Shown here piece by piece: positions 16,944-26,395 of a stretch of DNA of 64,000 bases. How positions within the stretch are numbered: the stretch's first letter is position 1; each line of letters opens with the position of its first letter. The translations under genes were made by a program, and so were the position numbers. Location: assembly GCF_002101395.1 (NCBI RefSeq), contig NZ_CP019706.1, forward strand, positions 3,286,001 to 3,350,000, in the 5' to 3' direction. This DNA comes from Pantoea alhagi. GTDB taxonomy: Bacteria; Pseudomonadota; Gammaproteobacteria; Enterobacterales; Enterobacteriaceae. The notes under the pieces are model-generated. The model had not been told where the DNA came from. It ran no database searches and saw only the letters and a program-made list of their open reading frames with translations.

Positions 16944-17087
16944 GCGATGTAGATGATCACTATTTTACATCAAGGGAAATAGTAACAACTTTAAGCGATA
17001 AAAACGCGGACAGGATTCGCTGTCCGCACTTATCTGTAACTCATAGCGGGTAACCCCGCCATTTTACTCATCTATCTACAACGCTCC

Positions 17088-19163
17088 CTACGGCCTTCTG
17101 AACAACACGATACTGCGGCCTTCCAGTTCAAATTCCTTTTCACGCGTAATCACCAGTCCACGCCGGTCGGTATCGGAGGTGGAAAGCTCCAGCACCCAGC
17201 CGCCTTCGCCAAACTGTGGGATAAGGAACGGTACATTACCTTCAAACGGGTTGAGCAAAATCAGAACATCGTGCCAAATGCCTTCTTCCTGCTGCAGATC
17301 GGAGCGCCCCAGATAGACGCCCAGCGTCGATCCTTCGTCCCACTGTTCAGGCTGCTGGAAGCCGCCGCCGGCGTTAAACCATTTAATATCCATGCCGTCG
17401 CGCCAGCTTTCGCGGCGCAGCAGCGGCTGTTTGCTACGCAACGCAATCACCTGACGGGTAAACTCGCGCAGCGCCTCGGCGCTTTCCGGCAGGTTTTCCC
17501 AGTGTACCCAGGAGATCTCGCTGTCCTGGCAATAACCGTTATTGTTACCCATCTGGCTGCGGCCAAACTCGTCGCCTGCCAGCAGCATTGGCGTGCCGTG
17601 GGAAAAGAACAGGGTAGCGAGGAAGTTACGCTTCTGGCGTTCGCGCACCGCATTGATGCCCTCATCATCCGTTGGTCCTTCGACACCGTAATTATAAGAG
17701 CGGTTATCGTTATGGCCGTCGTTGTTATCCTCGCCGTTATCGTCGTTGTGCTTTTCGTTATATGAAACCAAATCGTTCAGCGTAAAACCGTCATGGGCGG
17801 TAATAAAGTTGACGCTGGCCCAGGGACGGCGGCCTCGCAAATCGTAAAGATCGCCGGAGCCAAGCAGTCGGGCGGCGAAATCGGTTGAGACGTTATCGCC
17901 TTTCCAGTATTCGCGCACCGTATCGCGATATTTGTCATTCCACTCTGCCCAGCCGGGCGGAAAGCCGCCAACCTGATAGCCGCCGGGGCCGATATCCCAG
18001 GGTTCGCCGATCAGCTTCAGCTTTGAGAGCACCGGGTCCTGCATAACCGCATCGAAATAGCCGCCGCGCTGATCGAAGCCTTCCGGCTCGCGTCCCAGAA
18101 TGGTGCCAAGATCGAAGCGGAAACCGTCAATATGCATGGTTTCTGCCCAGTAGCGCAGCGAATCCATTACCATTTGCAGCACGCGCGGATGCGAAGTATT
18201 TACGGTATTACCGGTACCGGTATCGTTGATGTAATAGCGATGCTGGTCGGGCAGGGTGCGGTAATAGGAAAAGTTATCGATGCCTTTGAAAGAGAGCGTA
18301 GGGCCGAGCTCATTCCCTTCCGCCGTGTGGTTATAAACTACGTCAAGGATCACTTCGATACCGGCATCGTGGAACGCACGCACCATATCGCGGAACCCCT
18401 GAATGCCCTTCGGACCGTAATAGCGTGAGGCAGGCGCAAAGAAGGCGAGGGAGTTATAGCCCCAGAAATTTTTCAGGCCTTTCTCAAGCAGATGCTGATC
18501 GTCCGGGAACCAGTGGATCGGCAGCAGTTCAACGGAAGTAATCCCCAGGCTTTTAATGTAATCCACTGAAACCTTGTGCCCCATCCCTTCAAAGTTGCCG
18601 CGCAGTTCAGGCGGCAGGGCGGGATTAAGCTGGGTAAAGCCTTTTACATGGGCTTCATACACAATCGTATTTGGCCAGGCGATGGTCGGGCGATTGGTGT
18701 CCTGCCAGTCGAATTCATTGGGATCGATCACCCGGCACTTCGGCGTAAAAGGGCCGCTGTCGCGCGTGTCAAAGGTTAAATCTTTGTCTTCATGCAGCAG
18801 ATCGTAAGCAAAATGCGCTTCATTCCACTCAACATCGCCCACCAGTTCGCGCGCGTAGGGATCGATCAGTAACTTGTTGGGATTAAAGCGGTGACCGTTT
18901 TCGGGATCGTAAGGTCCATAAACGCGATAACCATACAGTGCGCCAGGCTTCAGGCCCGGGACATAACCATGCCAAATCTCATGGGTATACTCCGGCAGAT
19001 CCAGCCGGGCAATTTCTGTTTTGCCATCTTGATCGTACAGGCACAGCTCAACGCGTTCGGCATGCGCAGAGAAAATAGCGAAGTTGACGCCCTCGCCATC
19101 AAAATTAGCCCCAAGCTGGTGGCTATGCCCCGTCGTGATTTCAAAAGGCTGATCGTTTGACAT
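17088..19163 (-). CDS. glgX: Glycogen debranching enzyme GlgX/TreX
   Basis: A 691-residue GH13 isoamylase-type enzyme. An N-terminal CBM48-like domain (GANFDGEGVNFAIFSAHAERVEL) precedes the barrel. Catalytic marks are DGFRFDL with nucleophile near Asp351, LIGEPWD with the acid Glu, and FITAHDGF with the transition-state Asp. It cleaves alpha-1,6 branches of glycogen or limit dextrin. Sitting third after treZ and treY, it should act as TreX, feeding linear maltodextrin to TreY. Whether the strain has another glgX in a glycogen operon is not visible, so the name treX could be equally right. 69 bases separate it from treY. Confidence 0.93.
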   Translation of the reverse strand: MSNDQPFEITTGHSHQLGANFDGEGVNFAIFSAHAERVELCLYDQDGKTEIARLDLPEYTHEIWHGYVPGLKPGALYGYRVYGPYDPENGHRFNPNKLLIDPYARELVGDVEWNEAHFAYDLLHEDKDLTFDTRDSGPFTPKCRVIDPNEFDWQDTNRPTIAWPNTIVYEAHVKGFTQLNPALPPELRGNFEGMGHKVSVDYIKSLGITSVELLPIHWFPDDQHLLEKGLKNFWGYNSLAFFAPASRYYGPKGIQGFRDMVRAFHDAGIEVILDVVYNHTAEGNELGPTLSFKGIDNFSYYRTLPDQHRYYINDTGTGNTVNTSHPRVLQMVMDSLRYWAETMHIDGFRFDLGTILGREPEGFDQRGGYFDAVMQDPVLSKLKLIGEPWDIGPGGYQVGGFPPGWAEWNDKYRDTVREYWKGDNVSTDFAARLLGSGDLYDLRGRRPWASVNFITAHDGFTLNDLVSYNEKHNDDNGEDNNDGHNDNRSYNYGVEGPTDDEGINAVRERQKRNFLATLFFSHGTPMLLAGDEFGRSQMGNNNGYCQDSEISWVHWENLPESAEALREFTRQVIALRSKQPLLRRESWRDGMDIKWFNAGGGFQQPEQWDEGSTLGVYLGRSDLQQEEGIWHDVLILLNPFEGNVPFLIPQFGEGGWVLELSTSDTDRRGLVITREKEFELEGRSIVLFRRP

Positions 19164-19232
19164 ACATCTCTCTCCATTGAAAGATAATTTTTAAGCACAA
19201 CAGCAATTTGTAGCGTTTTTATTTAAATAAAA

Positions 19233-21767
19233 TCATGCGCTTACCAGTATGAGAGACGAACTACAGGCCACCGTCTCCAGGCTTAAGCGGTCGGCTGGCG
19301 AGACAAATTCTCCGCTCAGGATGTCCCGGTAACGACGGTTAGCGAGGCGCTCGGGCAGGGCAATTTCCGTTTCCAGCCAGCGCTGTGGCTGCGGCTGGGC
19401 CAGACCGCCATCAAGGCTGCTGAAAACCAGGCGCGGTGCGATAACAATCAGCGCATCATCATTTTCCACCCGGGCGAAGGCGATAACGTTCTCTGCCCGC
19501 TGACCGCTGGTGGAAAGCGGCAGATATTCACCCCGGCGAAACAGCGCAGGAGCCTGCTGACGAAGATGCAGCAGGCGCGCAATGATATGCTGCTTTAAGC
19601 GACCGCTTAACCAGCTCTCTTCCGATGCGGACTCCGGCGTTTCATGGCCGTTCAGCATGGCGTCAAGTGTCGCAAAGTCAGGTTCGCGGCGGTTATCGGG
19701 ATCCACCAGGCTGAAGTTCAGCGCTTCGCTGCCCTGATAAATATCCGGCACGCCCGGCGCGGTCAGTTTGATAATGGTTTGAGTAAGACTATTGACCAGG
19801 CCAGCATGAATAAAAGGCTGTAGCGCCTCGGTAAAGTCCTGCAGGAAGGCCTGATTAGCCGGTGAAAGCAGATGTCGAACATAGTCCAGCACCGCGTTCT
19901 CATAGGCATCATTGCTGTCGGCCCAGTCGGTGCGCAGCTTCGCTTCCCGCAGCGCCTTTTCAACAAAAGCAAGGAAACGTGTTTCCAGCGCCTGCAGACC
20001 TGCCTCGTCTTGCGGATGCAGCGTTGGCGGCCAGACGCCAGCCAGCGCCTGATAAAGCATCCATTCCACGGCGGGTTTCGGGGCCGGGCCATCTTCCAGC
20101 ACGCTGATTTTTGAACGGTTCATCTGCCGCCAGCGGGCAACGCATTCGGCCCAGCGCTCTGGCGCTTCAGTCAGCGTATAGAGCCGGGCGCGGGCATCTT
20201 CGCCGCGTTTGGTGTCATGGGTTGAGGTGCCGGAAAGCGCATCGGGCTGCCGTTCAAGCCGCGTTTGCATTTCGCTGTGGAAGCGATCGAGCGAGAAAGC
20301 GCGCGGGATTGGCTCAGCGCCCACTTCGTTTAGCGCCAGCTCCATGTTCTGACGGAAAAACAGCGTATCCTCTACCGATTTTGCCATCAGCGGGCCCGTG
20401 AGCTGCTGGAAACGGGTGCGAAACTGGGCTGCGACCTCGTTAGCTTGCTGTGACACTTCGCCGCATAAAATGCGCACCAGGAAATCGAGCGCTTCAGGCG
20501 CGGGCGCACTGGCGCTGGTTCTTACTTTTTCCGCCACCCGTTGCAGCATCTCGTTGCTTTCCGCCGGCAGGCCTTCTGCGGTGCCGTAGGTGCGGTAAAC
20601 CGGGAAAGCGATTAGCAACTCACGCAGGGCGGCGCGCACGGCCTGTTCTTCCTGCGCCACGTTATCGATGCTGGCGATCTCCATGGAGAGACGCAGCAGC
20701 GTTGAAAATTCACCGGCAAAATTGCGATCGGTCATCAACAGCTTGGCTGAGCGCAGCTCGGCGGCCATGTTCACCGGCTTGCCTGTTACCTCATCATAGG
20801 CTTTACGCAGCAGACGGATATTTTCACCATCCACCAGCACATCGGAAAGCGACTCGATAAATTCATAGCCGGTGGTGCCAGAGATGGGCCAGTCCGCTGG
20901 GATCTGCTCATCTTTGCCAAGGATTTTTTCCACGGTGATATAGCACTCCGGCCCGGCCTGCTGGCGCAGACGTTCAAGATAGGCTTTGGGATCGGCCAGC
21001 CCGTCCACATGATCCACACGCAGCCCATCAACCGCGCCGGAATGTACCAGCTCCAGGATCAGCCGGTGCGAATCATCAAATACCAGCGGGTCCTCAACAC
21101 GAACGCCTGCCAGCCCGGTGATCTCGAAGAAACGACGATAAGAGAGATCGCGCGGCGCATCGCGCCACGACATCAGCCGCCAGGGCTGACGCTCATGCAG
21201 CTTAGCGATCTCCGCCTTATCGGTAAGCCGCAACACCTCTTCTTCGCGGCCCTGCCAGCTTTCCGGCGTCAGCGGGTAAAAGCTTTCATAATAGGCGAGC
21301 GCCGGCTTACCGGTTTTCGGATCGGCTTTGACGCTGATTTCGCCTTTTTCCAGGACCGCTTCAAAAGTATCGCCCAGGAAAGGCAGCGTCAGGCGACGCG
21401 ACCAGTCAATGTCGAAATAGCGGGCGTAGCGGCTGTTTTCACCGTGCTCAATCACATCGCGCCACCAGGCATTTTCCAGCGAGGCGGCCATATGGTTCGG
21501 CACGATATCTAGGATCAGACCCAGCCCGGCCTCCTGCAGCGCCTTAACCATACGGTCAAAGCCTGCACGCCCACCCAGTACCGGATCGATCTCATTAGCG
21601 TCAGTCACGTCGTAGCCGTGAGTAGAGTCAGACGTTGCGGTAAAAACCGGCGAGGCATACAGATGGCTGATGCCGAGTCGCTTGAGATAGGGCACCAGAC
21701 CAGCGGCACGATCAAACGTCATGCCGTTGCGAAACTGAATACGATAGGTAGCGGTCGGGATCTTCAC
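19233..21767 (-). CDS. treY: Malto-oligosyltrehalose synthase TreY
   Basis: An 844-residue GH13 enzyme. The start IPTATYRIQFRNGMTFDRAAGLVPYL and ASPVFTATSDSTHGYDV are diagnostic for TreY. The catalytic set is visible: GLRVDHVDG (nucleophile near Asp252), TVEKIL (acid Glu) and STHDTKRGED (Asp). It converts the reducing-end alpha-1,4 bond of a maltodextrin into alpha,alpha-1,1, giving maltooligosyl trehalose. Its ATG overlaps the treZ stop by 4 bases (ATGA), so translation is coupled. It is cytoplasmic. Confidence 0.97.
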   Translation of the reverse strand: MKIPTATYRIQFRNGMTFDRAAGLVPYLKRLGISHLYASPVFTATSDSTHGYDVTDANEIDPVLGGRAGFDRMVKALQEAGLGLILDIVPNHMAASLENAWWRDVIEHGENSRYARYFDIDWSRRLTLPFLGDTFEAVLEKGEISVKADPKTGKPALAYYESFYPLTPESWQGREEEVLRLTDKAEIAKLHERQPWRLMSWRDAPRDLSYRRFFEITGLAGVRVEDPLVFDDSHRLILELVHSGAVDGLRVDHVDGLADPKAYLERLRQQAGPECYITVEKILGKDEQIPADWPISGTTGYEFIESLSDVLVDGENIRLLRKAYDEVTGKPVNMAAELRSAKLLMTDRNFAGEFSTLLRLSMEIASIDNVAQEEQAVRAALRELLIAFPVYRTYGTAEGLPAESNEMLQRVAEKVRTSASAPAPEALDFLVRILCGEVSQQANEVAAQFRTRFQQLTGPLMAKSVEDTLFFRQNMELALNEVGAEPIPRAFSLDRFHSEMQTRLERQPDALSGTSTHDTKRGEDARARLYTLTEAPERWAECVARWRQMNRSKISVLEDGPAPKPAVEWMLYQALAGVWPPTLHPQDEAGLQALETRFLAFVEKALREAKLRTDWADSNDAYENAVLDYVRHLLSPANQAFLQDFTEALQPFIHAGLVNSLTQTIIKLTAPGVPDIYQGSEALNFSLVDPDNRREPDFATLDAMLNGHETPESASEESWLSGRLKQHIIARLLHLRQQAPALFRRGEYLPLSTSGQRAENVIAFARVENDDALIVIAPRLVFSSLDGGLAQPQPQRWLETEIALPERLANRRYRDILSGEFVSPADRLSLETVACSSSLILVSA

Positions 21768-23551
21768 TCTGTATCTCCTGGAGCAAGGCGGACAATCATC
21801 GAATTCTGCGGCAGCTCCGCTGACGCCTGCGGCCAGGCAAACAGGGTTTCGCCGGGCAGGTCGGGCAGCGGCTGCGTGGTTGCGCCAATATTAAACGCCA
21901 GCGACAGCGTGCCTGCGGGGAAAGACCAGCTCACAGCGACAAAGCCCTCTGCTGTCTTGATCACCTTGCCCGCATTACCGCCCGCGTTGGCCAGAAGCGG
22001 CACGATATGCTGCTGGCGCAGCGCTAACAGCTCACGGGTAAGCGCCAGCCAGGCTTTACCTTGCTCGCTTTCCCGTTTCTGCCAGTCCAGCTTTGAGGCT
22101 GCAAACGTGGTTTCGGCGTTGGGATCGGGTACGCTTTCACCTTCATGGCCCGCGTGGCCCTCAAACTCTCTGGCACGGCCTTCGCGCACCGCTTTAGCGA
22201 GATCGCCATGGAAATCGGTGAAAAACAGGAATGGATTGGTCTCGCCATACTCTTCGCCCATAAACAGCAGCGGAATATGTGGCGAGAGCAGCAGCGTGGC
22301 GAACATCACTTTAGTGCGCTCAACGCCAGCCAGTTCAATCAGCCTTTCGCCCTGAGCGCGGTTGCCGACCTGATCGTGGTTTTGAATAAAGTCCACAAAG
22401 GCAACCGGCGGCTGGCTGCTGCTGCTAACGCCGCGCGGCTGGCCCGACTGCACAGAGACTTCGCCCTGATAAGCGAAACCTTCCGTGAGGATACGTGCCA
22501 CCAGTTTTTCCGGCTCGTTGGCGAAATCCTGGTAGTAGGCATGCGTCTCACCGGTCGCCATAACATGAACCGCATTATGGAAGTCATCATTCCATTCGCC
22601 GGTAAACAGCGGCACGGAGCCATCCTGTTCGCGCGGATGCAGGAAAATAACGTTGCGGCTATCCTCGGTTGTGAGATGGACAGGGCGGTCGGTAATTTCG
22701 GTGCGAATACGCTCGGCAATTTCAATCAGCGCATGCTTTTCAGAATTATCTTCGATTTGATCGATAGCATCGAAGCGCAGGCCGTCAAGGTTAAACTCTT
22801 TCAGCCAGTAGAGCGGCGCTTCAACGATATAACGACGAGCGGCATCAACGTCATACGCAATACCCGCGCCCCAGGGCGTCATCCGCTCTTTATGAAAGAA
22901 TGCCGGGGCCAGCAACGGCAGATAGTTGCCTTCGGGACCAAAGTGGTTCAGAACAATATCCAGCATCACTGAAAGTCCATGACCATGAGCGGCGTCGATA
23001 AAGGCCTTGAAGTCATCCGGCGTGCCATATGCCGAATGCGGCGCGTAAAGCAGCACCCCGTCATAGCCCCAGCCACGGTTGCCGCCGAACTGCGAAACGG
23101 GCAGCACCTCAATCATGGTAATACCCAGTTCGGCCAGCCGGGGTAGCTTCTCAATGGCAGCCTGGAACGTACCCTGTGGCGTGAAGGTGCCGATATGCAT
23201 CTCATAGACCACGGACTCTTCCCACGGACGCCCCTGCCAGGCGCTGTTTTGCCAGGCATAACGCATGGGATCAATAACCAGAGAAGGACCGTTAACATCC
23301 TCTTTCTGAGCGCGGGATGCCGGATCCGGCACCACCATGCCATCGGCAAGAACGAAATTATATTCCGTGCCGGGCGCAATATTATTAGCCTGTAGTTCAA
23401 ACCAGCCGTCGCCGCTTGCATTCATCTCGCGGTCATGGCCGTCAATCCTCAGGGTTATCGTCTGCTGGCCGGGTGCCCAAAGACGAAAACGCACTGTATC
23501 GGCAGCCACATATTCGGCGCCCCAACTCTTACGAAATGATTTGGACTCCAT
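21764..23551 (-). CDS. treZ: Malto-oligosyltrehalose trehalohydrolase TreZ
   Basis: A 595-residue GH13 enzyme with an N-terminal CBM48-like domain (GAEYVAADTVRFRLWAPGQQ). Catalytic marks: DGLRFDAIDQI (nucleophile near Asp261), TTEDSRN (acid) and FIQNHDQVGNRAQGERL (Asp). It hydrolyses the alpha-1,4 bond next to the trehalose unit made by TreY and frees trehalose. It is the first gene of treZ-treY-glgX. GAGGAAAATGA before ATG 23549-23551 gives a good ribosome site. Confidence 0.97.
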   Translation of the reverse strand: MESKSFRKSWGAEYVAADTVRFRLWAPGQQTITLRIDGHDREMNASGDGWFELQANNIAPGTEYNFVLADGMVVPDPASRAQKEDVNGPSLVIDPMRYAWQNSAWQGRPWEESVVYEMHIGTFTPQGTFQAAIEKLPRLAELGITMIEVLPVSQFGGNRGWGYDGVLLYAPHSAYGTPDDFKAFIDAAHGHGLSVMLDIVLNHFGPEGNYLPLLAPAFFHKERMTPWGAGIAYDVDAARRYIVEAPLYWLKEFNLDGLRFDAIDQIEDNSEKHALIEIAERIRTEITDRPVHLTTEDSRNVIFLHPREQDGSVPLFTGEWNDDFHNAVHVMATGETHAYYQDFANEPEKLVARILTEGFAYQGEVSVQSGQPRGVSSSSQPPVAFVDFIQNHDQVGNRAQGERLIELAGVERTKVMFATLLLSPHIPLLFMGEEYGETNPFLFFTDFHGDLAKAVREGRAREFEGHAGHEGESVPDPNAETTFAASKLDWQKRESEQGKAWLALTRELLALRQQHIVPLLANAGGNAGKVIKTAEGFVAVSWSFPAGTLSLAFNIGATTQPLPDLPGETLFAWPQASAELPQNSMIVRLAPGDTE

Positions 23552-23915
23552 TCATTTTCCTCGCTTCACGCAGAAATGACCCATGGACGACATCATGTAA
23601 TTTTGTTCGGTGATGCAAGCTATTCGCTTAAGCCTGTAGCGCGATCTGGATGCCGCAGCGGATCGGCCCATTTCTGATAACGATCAGAGGGCTGTTCCGC
23701 TTAGTGAGGAGATAAAACGGTGTCCGGTTAACCTGGCCTCAGGCTGCATACACAGAACAATCATAGACTATGCAGCGAGAGTTGAAGGGCTGGGTTAACG
23801 GAGCGGCGTGTTCGCCTTTTGTTTAACAATAAAGATAGCATGGAGTAAGCCAGCAGCCTTGGTTGCTGGCTTGTTACTAAAAATTGAGAGGGGGGCGTTT
23901 CTGTTACTCCACCGC
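23552..23915. other. Intergenic stretch between treZ and rmlD
   Basis: 364 bases upstream of the treZYX operon and downstream of rmlD. It must hold the treZ promoter, but I see no clear -35/-10 pair. A stem CCAGCAACC/GGCTGCTGG around 23850-23868 could end the rml transcript on the minus strand. Confidence 0.45.
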
Positions 23916-24758
23916 TCAGGCTGACATCACCATGCCCAGCGCCTTATCCCAACAGGAGGCCTGAGACGCAGTTCTTTCGCTTTGCATCACGGAGTTGATC
24001 GGGCGGCACGCCTGTTGTTTAAAGGCCGCAGTGGATATCGGGCAGACTTCAATCGAGCGCAGCGCAGGATACTCATTGCCGAAGAGGTTGAATATAGTCA
24101 GTGCGAACTCATACCAGCTGACCGCCTTATCGCCGCAGTAGTGATAAATTCCCGCCGCATTCGCATCGGTAGCCAGCGTGATCATCGCCTGCGCCAGATC
24201 GCCCGCGTAGGTCGGGCAGCCGCGCTGATCGTTCACGACACGAAGCGTTTGCTGAGTTTGCGCCAGACGCAGCATAGTCTTAACAAAGTTGTTGCCATGT
24301 TCGCTAAACACCCATGAGGTGCGAACGATAATGGCGCGGGGCAGTATCGCCTGCACGCGCTTTTCGCCTTCCCATTTGCTTAAGCCGTAAAAGTTAACCG
24401 GGCAGGGAACGTCGCTTTCAACATAGGGCGTGGTTTTGGTGCCGTCAAAAACGTAATCGGTAGAAATATGGATCAGCTGGGCGCCATTATCACGCGCAGC
24501 GCGTGCCAGATTTTCCGGGCCAATCGCATTAATTTTCATTGCGCGGATGCGATCGGTCTCCGCCTTATCCACCGCCGTGTAAGCAGCAGCATTCATAATC
24601 ACCTGGGGCTGAAAACGACGAACAATGCGGTCTACTGCCGCCTGGTTGGTAATATCCAGCTCGGCTGAACCGCAGGCCAGTAAAATCCAGTCGGCAGGAA
24701 AGCGGTCCAGCAGGCTCCGGCCCAGCTGGCCGTAAGCGCCGGTTAACAATACGCGCAT
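23916..24758 (-). CDS. rfbD: dTDP-4-dehydrorhamnose reductase
   Basis: A 280-residue short-chain dehydrogenase of the RmlD type. N-terminal Rossmann motif LLTGAYGQLG, then NAAAYTAVDKAE, STDYVFDG and catalytic YGLSK. It reduces dTDP-4-keto-L-rhamnose with NAD(P)H to dTDP-L-rhamnose. Last of the rmlA-rmlC-rmlD operon; its start overlaps the rmlC end by 16 bases. The C-terminus (TASQASCWDKALGMVMSA) is typical in length. Here it may supply a sugar donor for flagellin or O-antigen glycan; the use is inferred. Confidence 0.95.
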   Translation of the reverse strand: MRVLLTGAYGQLGRSLLDRFPADWILLACGSAELDITNQAAVDRIVRRFQPQVIMNAAAYTAVDKAETDRIRAMKINAIGPENLARAARDNGAQLIHISTDYVFDGTKTTPYVESDVPCPVNFYGLSKWEGEKRVQAILPRAIIVRTSWVFSEHGNNFVKTMLRLAQTQQTLRVVNDQRGCPTYAGDLAQAMITLATDANAAGIYHYCGDKAVSWYEFALTIFNLFGNEYPALRSIEVCPISTAAFKQQACRPINSVMQSERTASQASCWDKALGMVMSA

Positions 24759-25291
24759 GGCAACAACTCCGTAAGAGGTAAACCTTTTTTATCTTTTTCC
24801 GACAGCAACGGATCTTTCACCGGCCAGTCAATATTTATGCAGGGGTCATTCCACAGCAGACAGGCTTCATCTTGTGGGTTGTAGTAATCGGTACATTTAT
24901 ATTCAAAATCCGCAATATCAGAGAGCACCAGGAAACCGTGCGCCAGGCCGGGTGGGATCCAGAGCTGCGTCTTATTCTCTTCGGAAAGAATAACGCCTTC
25001 CCACTGGCCAAAGGTGGGTGAATCCGGGCGAATATCCACGGCGACGTCAAACACTTCGCCGCGTACCACGCGCACCAGCTTGCCCTGCGGCTGCGTTTTT
25101 TGAAAATGCAGGCCGCGCAAAACGTTTTTACCGGAGCGGGAATAGTTGTCCTGCACAAACTCCAGCTTTATATCCAGCAGCTGCTGATAGCGTTTTTTTT
25201 CGAAGGTCTCCAGAAAGAAGCCGCGCGCATCGCCATAGACGGCGGGCTGAATAATTTTTACATCACAAATACGCGTATTGATTACCTTCAT
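24743..25291 (-). CDS. rfbC: dTDP-4-dehydrorhamnose 3,5-epimerase
   Basis: A 182-residue cupin-type epimerase. RGFFLETFEKKRY, the catalytic His in LRGLHFQ, DVAVDIRPDSPTFG and PPGLAHGFLVLSD all match RmlC. It inverts C3 and C5 of dTDP-4-keto-6-deoxyglucose. Its start overlaps the rmlA stop by 4 bases (ATGA) and its end overlaps rmlD, so the three are translated as a unit. Confidence 0.96.
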   Translation of the reverse strand: MKVINTRICDVKIIQPAVYGDARGFFLETFEKKRYQQLLDIKLEFVQDNYSRSGKNVLRGLHFQKTQPQGKLVRVVRGEVFDVAVDIRPDSPTFGQWEGVILSEENKTQLWIPPGLAHGFLVLSDIADFEYKCTDYYNPQDEACLLWNDPCINIDWPVKDPLLSEKDKKGLPLTELLPCAYC

Positions 25292-26157
25292 GCTTCCACC
25301 AGCAACTGATGCAGATAGGATCCGTACTGGGTTTTGTTAAGATAGTTGGCCCGCTCGCGCAGCTGGCCGGCGCTTAGCCAGCCCTTACGCCAGGCTATCT
25401 CTTCCAGGCAGGCGACTTTGAAACCCTGACGTTTTTCAATGGTGTGAATAAAATGCGATGCCTCCAGCAGGCTGTCATGGGTGCCGGTATCAAGCCAGGC
25501 GAAACCGCGTCCCAGCACTTCTACCGACAGCAGGCCATCTTCCAGATACATCTGGTTAAGCGTGGTAATCTCCAGTTCGCCGCGCGCGGAAGGTTTTACC
25601 TGCTTCGCCATCGTGCAAACCTGCCGGTCATAAAAATAGAGGCCGGTCACCGCATAGTTGGACTTCGGCTGGCTCGGCTTCTCTTCCAGCGAGATCGCCT
25701 GAAACTGTTTATTGAATTCCACCACGCCAAAGCGCTCCGGATCCATCACCTGATAGCCGAAAACCGTTGCACCGCTGTCACGCGCGCTCACTTCTTCCAG
25801 CTTTTTGGCGAAGCTTTGCCCGAAGAAGATGTTGTCACCCAGTACCAGCGCACAGCCTTCACCGGCAAGAAAGTCCTCGCCGATAATAAACGCCTGTGCC
25901 AGCCCTTCAGGTTTCGGCTGAACGGCAAACTGCAACTGAATACCGAAACGGCTGCCGTCGCCCAGCAGTCGCTGGAAAGCCGGGAGATCTTCTGGCGTAG
26001 TGATCACCAGAATCTCCTGAATGCCCGCCAGCATCAGCACGGAAAGCGGATAATAGATCATCGGCTTGTCATACACAGGCAGCAACTGCTTGGATACGCC
26101 GCAGGTGACCGGATGCAGGCGCGAGCCTGTGCCGCCAGCGAGTACGATACCTTTCAT
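25288..26157 (-). CDS. rfbA: Glucose-1-phosphate thymidylyltransferase
   Basis: A 289-residue nucleotidyltransferase with the signature GIVLAGGTGSRLHPVT followed by KQLLPVYDKPMIYYPLS, then LGDNIFFG, SLEEKP and GFAWLDTGTHDSL. It makes dTDP-glucose from dTTP and glucose-1-phosphate. The frame is open 29 codons further up, but family starts are at MKGIVLAGG (ATG 26155-26157). The next enzyme of the pathway, RmlB (dTDP-glucose 4,6-dehydratase), is not in this operon or window and must be encoded elsewhere. Confidence 0.96.
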   Translation of the reverse strand: MKGIVLAGGTGSRLHPVTCGVSKQLLPVYDKPMIYYPLSVLMLAGIQEILVITTPEDLPAFQRLLGDGSRFGIQLQFAVQPKPEGLAQAFIIGEDFLAGEGCALVLGDNIFFGQSFAKKLEEVSARDSGATVFGYQVMDPERFGVVEFNKQFQAISLEEKPSQPKSNYAVTGLYFYDRQVCTMAKQVKPSARGELEITTLNQMYLEDGLLSVEVLGRGFAWLDTGTHDSLLEASHFIHTIEKRQGFKVACLEEIAWRKGWLSAGQLRERANYLNKTQYGSYLHQLLVEA

Positions 26158-26395
26158 ACAGAGTCTCGATATAACAAGATGCAGGGAGCCTTCCCCGGGG
26201 ATGTGATAAAGATTACGCCTGAGATCCGATGAGTAATGGCGCAAATAAGAGGGGAAAGCAGGGGCTTTATTGCGGATAACCTGCGGGCGAGAAAGATTTT
26301 AAGTCTGCGTTACAGAAAAGTAACCCGCTGCCGATAATAACGGCAAAGCAGCGTCTCTTCGCTGATTAACCCGTGACTCTTTTTCGGGAGTGGTT

